Part shown: piece after piece, positions 1 to 10,195 of the stretch
How the letters are laid out: each line of letters starts with the position of its first letter
Numbering within the stretch: the first letter of the stretch is position 1
Origin: Apium graveolens
Lineage: Eukaryota > Streptophyta > Magnoliopsida > Apiales > Apiaceae
Reading direction: 5' to 3'
Assembly (NCBI RefSeq): GCF_009905375.1
Contig: NC_133653.1
Span: 68,892,920-68,956,919, forward strand
DNA length: 64,000 nucleotides
The notes under the pieces: generated by a model
What the model was told of the DNA's origin: nothing
The model's input: the letters and a program-made list of their open reading frames with translations, nothing else
The model's database searches: none
Made by a program: the position numbers and the translations under genes

Positions 1-444
1 TCCTGGATTTGATTTGAAATGTTCATATTCAGAGGTTAGGATTTCCAACTTGTTCTCCCTAACTTCCTCTGTGCCTTCATTAATCACCTCAATAGTTTCC
101 CACATGTGTTTGGAATTTTTACAGTTCATCACATGTCTGTTCATCAAGGGATCAAGGGAATCAATTAATATTAATTGAAGGCTGGCATCCAAGGAGGCTT
201 CTTCCTTCTCAGCAGGAGTAAAATCTTCAGGCTCTTTTGGATAGGTTCTAGCTTCAGTAGTCACCACACCATCTATTATTATCTCCGGTTCAATAACCAT
301 CGGAGTTTTTATACCCTTCTTTAACAAGTTTGAATATTTGGGATTTGCAACTTGTAAAAATAATAGCATCTTCTTCTTCCACATGATATAATTCTCTTTA
401 TCAAATTGTGGAATTTTAACGGTTCCAACTTTATGTGAAGTCAT
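1..444 (-). CDS. gag: Copia-A gag, N-terminal part (cut by window edge)
   Basis: Read on the minus strand from an ATG at 444, the frame stays open for 148 codons to the window edge. It starts MTSHKVGTVKIPQFDKENY and continues with a YIMWKKKMLLFLQ segment and a MWETIEVINEGTEEVRENKL segment. This is the usual beginning of plant Ty1/copia Gag (the DUF4219/UBN2 type), the structural protein that forms the cytoplasmic virus-like particle. The ATG is chosen because it follows a short leader after the PBS at 527-538 and the LTR from 541. No stop is seen, so this element may be fairly young. Zinc knuckle, protease and pol would lie left of the window. Lineage is uncertain; the gag resembles Sirevirus/Tork-type elements. 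Confidence 0.85.
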   Translation of the reverse strand, partial: MTSHKVGTVKIPQFDKENYIMWKKKMLLFLQVANPKYSNLLKKGIKTPMVIEPEIIIDGVVTTEARTYPKEPEDFTPAEKEEASLDASLQLILIDSLDPLMNRHVMNCKNSKHMWETIEVINEGTEEVRENKLEILTSEYEHFKSNPG

Positions 445-526
445 TATGAATTTTTGAATAAATAAAAATTCAAGGAGTTGAAAATTCACAAAAGTCTAGG
501 ATCTTGATTTGTTCGTTAATCAGAAG

Positions 527-538
527 GCTCTGATACCA
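527..538 (-). other. Primer-binding site of Copia-A (tRNA-iMet type)
   Basis: Minus-strand reading is TGGTATCAGAGC, complementary to the 3' end of plant initiator tRNA-Met. It sits 2 bases inside the LTR edge, the standard position for priming minus-strand DNA synthesis. Confidence 0.9.
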
Positions 539-540
539 AT

Positions 541-1797
541 TGTTGGGTCCCAATGTGTTTGTAGAAGGGGGGTTGAATACAAACGTTACCAAATAATCGA
601 ATAAAATGCGGAATAAAAAATGTGAAACAAAATTCAAGTTAAATAAAAATATTATTAAACTTGAAAGGTGTTACAACAACTGTATCGATTACAAGGTATT
701 AATCTCAAATCAATTATCACAAATCTAGAATAAATTCGACATGAACTTTTTCTATTTTTGCAATAATTAGAATCAAATGCTAAACGCGATTTGAGATTAA
801 GTTCTAGGGATTTTAATCCGCTAGATTGATATACAAGAACAAGATAAAGATTTCTAGTGGATTAGATTTAACATTACAATCTAGAAATTATGATCTTTGA
901 AATAAGCAGATGAAGATAAAATGTTTTGCTGCGGCTGCTGTCTCTTGTTCTTGAATAATGATTGAGAATTAATGAAAGAAAAGTCTTCTGCTTCTTTTTA
1001 AATCAGCACAACAATAGAATTGAATTGGCATGACAATCCTATAGCTTGTATGACTTTCGGTAGGACAATTGAATGAACTAGCAAGACAATCTGAATGAAC
1101 TAGCAAGACAATCAGAATGAACTAGCAAGACAATTACCCTCCTAGAGTAACTTTCGGTATGACAATGGAGAATGGCCTAGCATGACAATCGGTATGACAA
1201 TCCTGATTGTCATGCTAGTTCATTTTCAATTGTCTTGCTGATTTAATGCTTGAATTTAATCCAATTAAACTTCTGAAAATTCCTAAAATTCCTAGAATTA
1301 AATCAGAATTAATTAATCAATTAATTCAATTAATAAATAAATTATTCTTCACAGATATAATTTATTTTCTTAATTAAATTAGATGACTCAATTAATTAAT
1401 AGAGAATTAATTCTAGTCTTGAGCAGCAACCATTCTTCTGCAAATCTTCTGAAAATCACTGAAAATTATGAATCAATTCCACCACTTCAACGTTGACACT
1501 CGATGTACTGTCTGGTTCATGAGTGACTAACTTCCGTGACGTTTCTTCATGTCTTGACTCTGACACTTTGATTTTCTTCAGATTAAATCCTTGTAATTAA
1601 TTGATACTCTGACGAGATCTCTGTCACTTGATTAAATCCACGATCTTGATTTATATCACTGAGGCATGATCAACTTCTTGAACTTCTTCCAGTGAATTAA
1701 CTCCTCAAGTCTGTAGATGAACCTTGTTTCTGAATCCTTTGACAGATATTACTTTGCGAGATCTCTTTGACGGTCGATCCACTATTTACTTATTACA
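541..1797 (-). repeat. 5' LTR of Copia-A
   Basis: In element orientation (minus) the LTR runs from TGTAATAAG (1797) to GGGACCCAACA (541), followed by the PBS. The motif before its end, TTCAACCCCCTTCT, is common near the 3' end of plant copia LTRs. The outer edge is inferred from the ACA at 1795-1797 followed by recognisable Copia-B pol sequence; the partner LTR is outside the window, so the TSD (TTCTT, 1798-1802 expected) cannot be checked. It contains a repeat array at 1028-1240 and a TATA-like TTTAAAAAG on the minus strand near 991-1000. Confidence 0.75.
1028..1240 (-). repeat. GACAAT short-motif array in Copia-A U3
   Basis: About ten copies of (A/T)(A/T)GACAAT occur in 210 bp, most on the plus strand. 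Three consecutive 22-bp units with core GAATGAACTAGCAAGACAAT fill 1071-1136. A perfect 14-bp inverted repeat, CTAGCATGACAATC (1177-1190) with its complement at 1205-1218, closes a 14-nt loop holding another copy. In element orientation the array lies just upstream of the TATA-like sequence, the position of a U3 enhancer. Confidence 0.75.
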
Positions 1798-1841
1798 TTC
1801 TTATTTGAGTTAAGTTGAATCCTCGAATATACAAATAGGCT

Positions 1842-3617
1842 ATGACATATGACTTACAAGTTTCCTTCAATTCTGAAGCCTGTGTTGTCACTAGTAAGAA
1901 AGACAACAAAGTGGTTCTAACTGGAGTTAGAAAAGGAAATGTGTACTTAGCTGACTTCAACTCTGCAAATGCAGAATCTATTACTTGTCTCTTCAGCAAA
2001 GCAAGTTCAGTTGAGAGTTGGTTATGGCACAAGAAGCTATCCCATTTAAATTTCAAGACAATGAATGATCTAGTCAAAAAGGACCTAGTAAGAGGAATTC
2101 CTCTTGTTGAATTCTCAAGGGATGGTTTGTGTGATGCTTGTCAGAAAGGCAAACAAAGGAAAGCATCATTCAAAAAGAAGCTTGAAACAACAATTGATGA
2201 ACCATTACAGCTGCTACATATGGATTTGTTTGGACCAGTCAATGTATTGTCAATTGCAAGAAAAAGATATTGCTTAGTGATTGTAGATGATTTCTCAAAG
2301 TTTTCATGGGTCTATTTTCTTGGATCAAAGAATGAAGCAAGTAAAATCATTATCAATCACATCAGGCAAGTCAATAATCATCCTGACCTGAAGGTTAGGA
2401 ATATCAGGAGTGACAATGGAACTGAATTCAAGAATTTATCAATGAGGCTGTTCTGTGAAGAAAATGGAATCATGCATGAGTTCTCAGCTCCAAGAACACC
2501 TCAGCAAAATGGGGTAGTTGAAAAAAAGAACAGATCTTTAATTGAGGCTGCCAGAACAATGCTTGAAGAATCAAAGTTACCAACATATTTCTGGGCTGAA
2601 GCTGTTAATTGTGCCTGTTTCACTCAAAATATCTCTTTGATCAATCAAGCTAAAGGCATGACTCCTTATCAGTTGTTCAAGAGAAGAAAACCAACTCTAA
2701 ACTTTCTTCATGTCTTTGGATGTAAATGCTTTATACTAAGGAATCAATCTGACCATAAAGGGAAGTTTGATGCAAAGGCTGATGAAGGGATATTTGTTGG
2801 TTATTCAGCTGGAAAATCTTATAGGGTCTACAATCTAAGAACCAACATTGTTATGGAATCTGTGCATGTTGTGTTTGATGATAAAAAGATTGATGGACTA
2901 ACAGATGAGGGACAATATGAGAGACTCAAATTTGACAACATTGAGATATATTGTGATGATAGTGAAGAGGAGACTGATGGAGATAACACTTCAAAAGGGA
3001 TTCAAAACATGCCCTTGGATAATGCACAAAATACTGCATCCGTTGAAAGTCAGAATTCTGCATCCGTTGATAGAGGCAATGCAGTATCCGTTGAAAGATA
3101 TGGTGTATCATCCGTTGAAGTACTAAATGAAGCATCCGTTGATCATAGTTTATCAACGGATAATCGATTTACATCATCAGTTGATAGAACTCCAAGTTCC
3201 CTGCAAAGGACCAACAACTCAGGGGGAGTTTCAACTAGTCAATACTCTGTCTCACATCATGACAATACTGAGGCCACCTCATCTAGAGCACATCTTCCAC
3301 TTCAAAGGAAATGGACCAAGAATCATCCCTTTGAACTGATCATTGGTGATGCATCATCTAAAGTGCAAACAAGAAGAGCTACTCAAGATGAATGTCTGTA
3401 TAGTAGTTTTCTATCTCAGGAGGAACCTAAGAAAGTGGAAGAAGACTTATTGGATCCAGATTGGATATTAGCTATGCAGGAAGAGCTAAACCAATTTGAG
3501 AGAAACCAAGTTTGGAAGCTGGTACCCAAACCAAAGAACAAGAGTCCTATTGACACAAAATGGGTATTCAGAAACAAGATGGATGAAAATGGCATTATCA
3601 TAAGGAATAAAGCCTGA
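1842..3617 (+). pseudogene. pol: Copia-B pol, integrase half and RT start, ended by a TGA
   Basis: The 591-codon frame holds the pre-integrase zinc region (H63, H68, C97, C100), then the integrase core with catalytic D128, D191 and E227 (contexts LLHMDLFGP, IRSDNGTEF, QQNGVVEKKN). A copia C-terminal part with WAEAVN, VFGCKCF and VFDD-type motifs follows, then the start of RT (KWVFRNKMDENG). Integrase would insert the cDNA into the host chromosome. The frame ends with TGA at 3615-3617 in the conserved RT stretch RNKA...LVAKGY, and the next ORF continues in the same frame, so this is a nonsense mutation and not a gene end. Upstream of 1842 the homologous frame is readable only with shifts. Residues ~395-450 hold repeated SVE/SVD tripeptides encoded by the 9-mer. 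Confidence 0.9.
3038..3184 (+). repeat. 24-bp-periodic ATCCGTTGA array inside pol
   Basis: Exact ATCCGTTGA copies start at 3038, 3062, 3086, 3110 and 3134, exactly 24 bp apart. An opposite-strand copy (TCAACGGAT) starts at 3153 and a one-mismatch copy (ATCAGTTGA) at 3176. In the pol frame the copies read S-V-E/D. The segment lies in the variable linker between integrase and RT. Confidence 0.92.
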
Positions 3618-4949
3618 TTGGTTGCTAAAGGCTATTCTCAGCAAGAGGGAATAGATTTTGATGAGACATATGCTCCTGTTGCAAGACTTGAAGCCATCAG
3701 AATTTTTCTAGCCTATGCAGCTCATGCCAATTTCAAAGTCTATCAAATGGATGTCAAGAGTGCATTTCTAAATGGGAAATTAGAGGAAAAAGTCTATGTA
3801 AGTCAACCTCCAGGATTTGAAGATCCAAATTTTCCAGACTATGTATATTATCTGTTGAAAGCACTCTATGGACTGAAGCAAGCACCTAGAGCCTGGTATG
3901 AAACCTTATCAAAATTTCTTTTGGAGAATCACTTCACTAGAGGTACTGTTGATAAAACTCTCTTCTTTAGGAATGTTAATGGCTCTAGTATACTTGTTCA
4001 AATTTATGTAGACGGCATAATATTTGGTTCTAAAGATGATAAACTTTGTAAAAAGTTTGCTAAGCTAATGCAAAGTAATTATGAAATGAGCCTTATGGGA
4101 GAACTAACCTATTTTCTTGGTTTACAAATTAAACAAGTTAGTAATGGAATTTTCATTAGTCAAACTAAATATATTCATGATCTTTTAAAGAAGTTTGACT
4201 TAATGGAATGTTCATCTGCAAAAACTCCCATGGCCACTGCCACCAAACTTGAATTAAATAAGACTGAAAGGTCTGTGGACATTACAAGTTATAGAGGCAT
4301 GGTTGGTTCACTTTTATATTTAACTGCTAGCAGACCAGATATAATGTTTGCTACATGTCTGTGTGCTAGATTTCAAGCTGATCCTAGGGAGTCTCACTTA
4401 ATAGCTATCAAAAGGATTTTCAGATATCTCAAGGGTACACCAAATTTAGGTATTTGGTATCCTAGAGAATCTGGCTTTGATCTAATTGGTTATTCAGATG
4501 CAGACTATGCAGGTTGCAAAATAGACAGGAAAAGTACAACAGGCTCCTGCCAATTCCTGGGAAACAAGCTTGTATCATGGTTTAGCAAAAAGCAAAATTC
4601 AGTCTCTACTTCTACAGCTGAGGCTGAATACATTGCTGCTGGAAGTTGCTGCTCTCAAGTGTTATGGATGAGAAATCAACTCCTTGACTATGGACTTCAT
4701 GTTGATAGAATTCCTATCTTTTGTGACAACACAAGTGCCATAGCCATAACAGAGAATCCTGTACAGCACTCAAGAACCAAGCACATTGATATCAAGTACC
4801 ACTTCATTAGGGAGCATGTCATTAATGGTACAGTGGAACTACATTTTGTTCCAAGTGAACAACAAATTGCAGACATATTTACCAAGCCACTTGATGAATC
4901 AACATTCACAAGATTAGTAAGTGAGCTAGGTATGCTTAATTACTCTTAA
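3618..4949 (+). pseudogene. pol: Copia-B pol, reverse transcriptase and RNase H half
   Basis: In frame with the preceding piece. It starts at LVAKGYSQQ, the copia RT core, with [28 protein letters not shown] and the active-site block [11 protein letters not shown] at residues ~128-138. The copia consensus there is YVDD; here the second catalytic aspartate is glycine (GGC at 4014-4016), which should abolish polymerisation. RNase H follows (SDADYAGCK from ~293, then [16 protein letters not shown] and the end block [10 protein letters not shown]) and ends at a TAA before 4950. The rest of the frame is intact, so most of the coding capacity was lost by point mutation. The product would copy RNA to cDNA in the virus-like particle. 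Confidence 0.92.
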
Positions 4950-5498
4950 AATTCATGTCCTTATTGCAATTTGAATTGAAGCCTGAAATATATTAGTTGC
5001 TAGAACAAATTTGACTTTTAACAAAGTTTATACCATCAACGGATGTTTCCTATCCGTTGAAAGTCAAAATTGCTCTATCAACGGATATTCATTATCCGTT
5101 GAAAGACAAATACATTTCTGGAATTTTTATCCGTCAACGGATAAAACTGAAGTACCTTTCAACGGATGACAATTTGCCTTATCCGTTGAAATGTCACATC
5201 AGTCGATTCAGGTGTTTCACAGCCGTTGATTCTATTTTCTTAACCGTTGATACTCATACATACATCTGTATGTATTGGTTTTAAAGGTAGTTGTTAGAAT
5301 ACTTACAGTTTATTCTTAAACGGCTGAAATTCACTAACATATACTTATTGATTAATCTTTTACTAATTTTTTTTTTTGAAAGCATATAAGCCCTTCTGAT
5401 TTTTCATTTTTACTTTACGCTTTCTTAAAATTTCAAGCATTTACCATTTTCTCTCTGCAAAACCTTCAAGTTATTCTCTGCAATTTCTACTCACAACA
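4950..5498 (+). promoter_or_regulatory. Region between pol and extra ORF: motif cluster plus TATA-like promoter
   Basis: No gene here. Seven exact TCAACGGAT/ATCCGTTGA copies lie at 5036-5189, four of them paired as two 25-bp hairpins (5036-5060 and 5078-5102). A T-rich stretch and CATATAAG (TATA-like, 5383-5390) follow. A pyrimidine-rich leader (TTTTCTCTCTGC, ~5448) precedes ATG at 5499 in the favourable context ACAACAATGG. This order (motif cluster, TATA, CT-rich leader, ATG) looks like a complete plant promoter for the extra ORF. That is inference; splicing from the LTR transcript is the alternative. Confidence 0.6.
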
Positions 5499-8400
5499 AT
5501 GGCACCAGTCGTGAAAATTATGTCTCAATCTGGGTTCATCTATGAGAAGAACATTTTCATAGCTTTGGTAGAAAAGAATGAAGCCCATTCAGACTATCAC
5601 AAAATGATGGACTTCATCAAAAACTGTAAACTTAGCTATGCAATGCTGGAAGCCCCAATGATTTACTGTGAAGTAGTTGAGGAGATTTGGACAACTGCTG
5701 AGTTCAACTCCATAGATATGACTATCTCCTTCACTCTCAATGGTAAAAATCACTGTATTAACTGTGATGATTTACAAGCATGTTTTAAATTACCTGAGAA
5801 CAATGCCATGACACCACACACTGATAATGATGTATCCAGCATATTAGATTCCATAGGTTATTCTCTTAACTCTGCTAGTTTAGGGAGTATTAGAAGAAAA
5901 GGCCTTAGGAAAGAATGGAATTTTCTTGGGGATGCCTTTATAAAGGTTTTCTCTGGGAAAATTAGTAATTTTGATGCCATAACTTCATCTCTTGTTAATA
6001 TGCTCTATATGTCTGTTTCTGATAGGTATTTTAACCTTAGCAACTATGTGATGCTAGAATTGGGTACTAGATTAGGTAACAATGCTAATAGACCTAATAA
6101 CATCTATTATGCTAGATTCTTTATGTTATTGGCTAACCATGTTGCTGAAGGTTTGGTCATAATCAATGAGAATAATAAACTCAAGTGCTGGGCACAAGAG
6201 AAAAGAGTTCTTGCAGATTTATTGAGAATGGATCTCAACAGCAGTGTGCCATTGGTATATTTACCAATCATGAATGCACCTCAGGTAGGTGAGGTAATTG
6301 CTTCTACAACTCCTACTTCTTCCAACCCCTCTATTTCTTTATCTTCTAGTGTGGCCATGAAATCTGTGACAATGCCCCAACAGATTTCTACCAAGGTCAC
6401 CAAAACTAAACTTTCAAAATCAAAGACAAAGAAAACCACCTCTGTTGTTTCTCAAAAGACAACAGTTGTAACACCAACCATTAACCCTGAGGGGAGTGAA
6501 CAGGGTGTGAGTGGTGAGGGGAGGGGTGAACATCAAAGAAACCCCCAGGATAAGGAAGGAGAGTTAAGTGCTTCCCAAGCTAGCCAAGCCACAGTTTCTC
6601 AAAAAGCTGTGGTGGTTGAAAAGGTATCTAGCACATCCCTAGTTGCATCCTCCCAAAAGGATGTTACTATTGAAAATAGTTCCCAACCAGGAACACAGAA
6701 CAAACGAGGGAGGGACACTGAAGCCAAACACTCACCAACAAAAGCTTTTATTAGAAGAAAGAAGGCTAGAACCCAATCTTCTACACAGGGTGCACACACT
6801 GCACAGATACATCCATCTGTATCTATGCCTTCTCAAACTCAGTTTGATGTGGCTCCAATAAATGTGGAGTCACAGCCCCATTCTCTCACAATAATCACAC
6901 ATCAATCACCAAACACTTCATCACCATCTCTGGATGTGGATATGTTATTCCCATCAATTCCTGATTCTCCCTCTTTACAACTCAGGGAGGAGCCCCACTC
7001 AAATACAGGTGATCATCATCTCTTAGATGATTTGTTGGATCACCCGCAAATTCTTTCAGATATAATTGAAGGATCTGTGTCACCACATCTCAAATCAATC
7101 TACACAGATTCAACAGTTATATCACTTTCAATTTCAACTTCTTTTCCTTCTTCAACGGATATCACTCATCCGTTGACAAGTGGTTGCTCTTCAACGGATA
7201 AGCTTAACAGCAGTTATCCGTTGATAACATCAGTTTCACCTTCAACGGATATTCCACATCCGTTGATAGTCTCTCCACACATAACTGAATCAATTCCAAG
7301 TGTAGAAGACATGAATACTGTGCAATCACTCTTAGGATTGAGGGAAGGGAGTGAAAATTTGAGTGAGAGGCTGGGTTGCTCCCAGGCAAAAGGAGAGATT
7401 GAGAGCTCAAAAATGCATGCTATTTCTTCCAGCATGGCAAAAGTAAGTGAGAGGAGTACCACCTTAGTAGGTGAAGGTGAGGGAGTGAGTTGTGTGAGCC
7501 AGGGGGAGCCCCTGATGCAAGAAAATAGAGAAAAAGAGAGAAAGGCAGGTACAGTAGATATAAGGGTGGAACCAGCCATTCCTAGTGAGTCAATGATTGT
7601 GGATGATGCTGAAAAGGAAAGACAATTTCAGCAACATTACAAAGCTGTAATTGATAACATTTCCTTGGATGCTGACACTTTTACTCATCCTGTGTCAGCC
7701 TATCAAATGTTGGCTGCTCAGGGCAATGAGGAGGCAGAAAAGACACTACATCTAGTACACACAACAGAATCTCTTCAAAGGGATAAAGCTGCTATTAACA
7801 AGATGCCTTCTACAGCTGGTGAGCCATCTGAGGAATTTGGAGTAAATTCTGATGATGATGACTCTGTTTCTTTTGATGGAAGCATGAACTTAGGGGGAGA
7901 TGAAGGCCCTAGTTCAATTCTAAATCTACCTGAATGGGCTTTGATAAAGGAGTATAGATCAGGGGAATTCAATGTCTCCTTAGTCAAACAAATCAACACT
8001 ATTCAACAGGCCATTCAGAACACTTCACATGCAAGTATCAAGGCTATCCTTCAAGCTCACCTGGACTCACTGCATCTCATGAAGTTGCAGCAAGTAAAGC
8101 AGAATCTGAGTATGGATGATCTCAGGAAGGATATTGCTGACTTGAAATCCTACAGTTCTGAAAAATTGGATTCAGTCATGCCCTATGGTACATTGCAGGA
8201 CTTGGTTTTGAGATTGAAAAAGGAATCAGTTACTGAGAAAAGGCTGGCCAAGTTGGAAGACAGAGTTCAAGTTATTGAAGATTCTGTGGCCACCATTCTT
8301 CACAACCAACAATCTCAAACCAGTCTCCTAATGCAGCTGGCAAAAGCACAAGGCTTGACCCCTCTCCTTGATGATAACAAAAAGGGGGAGAGTAAAAGGG

Positions 8401-8993
8401 AAGGGGAAGGAGAGCCATCTACAAAAATCAAAATATCTAAAGTGCTAGTTCCTGCCATCACTACTTCTCCAATCATTCAAATCAAAGGAAAGCCTGATGG
8501 AATTGATTTGATTCAGCTAGCAGCAGCTGAAATTCAAGTGAAAGAGCAAAGGAGGAGAATTGATGAAAGGTTGCAACTGTTGTTTGGCTCTACACAAGAT
8601 AAATCAACATCTGTGAAATATAGCACAAAGATTGAACCAATCAACATGGAGCTCAAGCCAGTAGGGAGACATAAGGATGGAGAAGCTTCTTCCAAAGAAC
8701 TACAAGCTATAATTCTCAAGCCCAATAAAAGATCCAATAAGGACTCTACAAAGAATCCTTTAAAAGAAGTGGACTTTCCTCCTCCAAAAGCTGATGAGAA
8801 CAAGCTTTTAGGTAGGAGTATTGCTTATCTCAAAGAGACCATGGATGAGGCTGTAAGGAGAAATAGGGCTATTATCTCTAGAGAGGGAAAGAGCATATGT
8901 GTGATGCAAGGACATCCCAAATTCTCAATAGCCAAGAAGGAAGAAGTCAAGCAACTAAAGACTGACAAAAGAGCACAAGCAAAGCTTGAATAA
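5499..8993 (+). pseudogene. Copia-B extra ORF (Sirevirus env-like position), first 1,164 codons
   Basis: The protein starts MAPVVKIMSQSGFIYEKN. Residues ~60-260 form a globular part (SFTLNGKNHCINCDDLQACF, LRKEWNFLGDAF, NVMLYMSV-like helices) resembling the 'putative plant transposon protein' domain found in many plant retroelement ORFs. Residues ~260-860 are Ser/Thr/Lys/Glu-rich and low in complexity. Residues ~870-950 look like a coiled coil (LRKDIADLKSY, RLAKLEDRVQVIEDSV), followed by a basic tail. I see no convincing signal peptide or transmembrane helix, so an envelope role is not supported by sequence. Function is unknown; the place in the element is that of the Sirevirus env-like gene. 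TAA at 8991-8993 is followed by the same open frame to 10007. Codons 552-590 contain six 9-mer copies. Confidence 0.8.
7152..7266 (+). repeat. Motif hairpins inside the extra ORF
   Basis: Exact 9-mers start at 7152, 7168, 7191, 7216, 7242 and 7258, alternating in orientation. The first and last pairs have the same 25-bp design (9-bp arm, 7-nt loop, 9-bp arm) as the two hairpins at 5036-5102. They encode the repeated peptide STDI(T/P)HPL. Read here, ATCCGTTGA gives (H/Y)-P-L, while in pol the same bases give S-V-E/D. Confidence 0.92.
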
Positions 8994-9098
8994 CAGCTAA
9001 AGTCAAGTCAAGTTGAAGAAGAGAAAGGAATTGAAGTCAGGGGTGAAGACAAGATTGCAAACCTAGATGAGGTTTTTGGGAGTATATTTGGTGAGAGT

Positions 9099-10007
9099 AT
9101 GGAAGAAAGAGAGGAATGGCCGAAGGGAAACAGAAGAAAGGCCAAGGCACATAGAAGGAGTGAAGATAATACTGAAGTAACCAAATCTATATCTAAACCA
9201 CTACCTTCCATACCTGAACCTCTTGTTGCTAATCCCACTATAAACATCCATGGTGAACCAATCATTCCAAAAGAGGAACCTATTGATTGGGACACCATCA
9301 AATTGCCTACCTTTCTAACCACTCTTCCACTACCAAAGAAACAGAAAAGAAAACCCAAATCTACACCTCCCATAACCTCTAAGAAATTCACTCAAAAACA
9401 AAAGCCTAAGCCTAAGCCATCCATTTCTAAAGATGATTATGTTCACATCTGTGACATAAAAGAAATTTCAGACATTGAACTCTATCTGGATGAGCTGGAG
9501 GATGTAAATGGAATAGCTGCTTACAGACAGCTACCAGAGAGATTAGTGTTCAGATACAAAGGAGCTGGGGAAAGAACATGGCCTCTCCACATGATTCTGA
9601 ATGAAGGCTACTCTACCTTGATTAGAGTCTTTTCAGCTATACAAAAGGATTCTGGCTTTACCAGAACTGCCAAGACTGAAATTCTCAACAAGATTGCCAA
9701 TATAAGGAAAACTTGGAGGGAGCCCAATGCTTTACCCAGGACTTTACTCATTCAAGAAAGGGGAATTACAATTTACAAATCACCTCATTGGTTGATGGAA
9801 TTTAGAGATGATAAAGGAGTCAGAAGATTTTTCAGACTTGAAGACCAACTCAAGATTGCCAGCAATGAAACTCTCAAGGAAATGCAATCTAAGTTGGATA
9901 TCAGTGTTGAAGATGAAGCTGAATTCTTCAGACAACTCCAACTCCAAATTGAGGAAAATGACAAAGGGCTAGGAAAGAAAACCAGGGAACAAAGAAGAAA
10001 AAGATGA
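9099..10007 (+). pseudogene. Copia-B extra ORF, C-terminal 302 codons
   Basis: Same frame as 5499-8993, and no further stop between 8994 and 9098, so the ATG at 9099 is internal and one TAA alone divides the ORF. Without it the ORF would have run from 5499 to 10007 (about 1,500 codons). This part is proline/lysine-rich at first (KPKSTPPITSKK, KPKPKPS) and then has a compact domain around ICDIKEISDIELYLDELEDV, LVFRYKGAGERTWPLHMIL and KSPHWLMEFRDDKGVRRFF, with a basic end (KKTREQRRKR). The WPLH...LIRVFSAI and HWLMEFRD blocks look like a folded domain. I do not recognise its function. It could be a nucleic-acid-binding or particle protein given the basic ends. Confidence 0.75.
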
Positions 10008-10181
10008 TTTGCTCAGGCTAAAGGAGTATCCTTGGAAATACTGTAAATCTTCAATTTCCTCCTAGTACATACATTTTTGCAGCATTTTCAAATTTCTACT
10101 TAGTTTCAATTCATATATCTGTTAAGTGTTTTGTTATCATCAAGTTAACCCTGAATTTATGCCTACAATTCTTATAGACAT

Positions 10182-10195
10182 AAATAGGGGGAGAT
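10182..10195 (+). other. Polypurine tract of Copia-B
   Basis: AAATAGGGGGAGAT directly before the TGTTAGG start of the 3' LTR, the expected plus-strand primer. Confidence 0.92.

Noticed and set aside
3127..3339. Alternative-frame ORFs over the pol linker
   Set aside because: They overlap real pol coding sequence and exist because the motif repeats keep several frames open.
5057..5284. A 75-codon frame with LSTDIHYPL-type peptides
   Set aside because: The peptides come from the 9-mer hairpins in the non-coding region; no ATG context, family or conservation supports a gene, although the likeness to the peptides in the extra ORF is striking.
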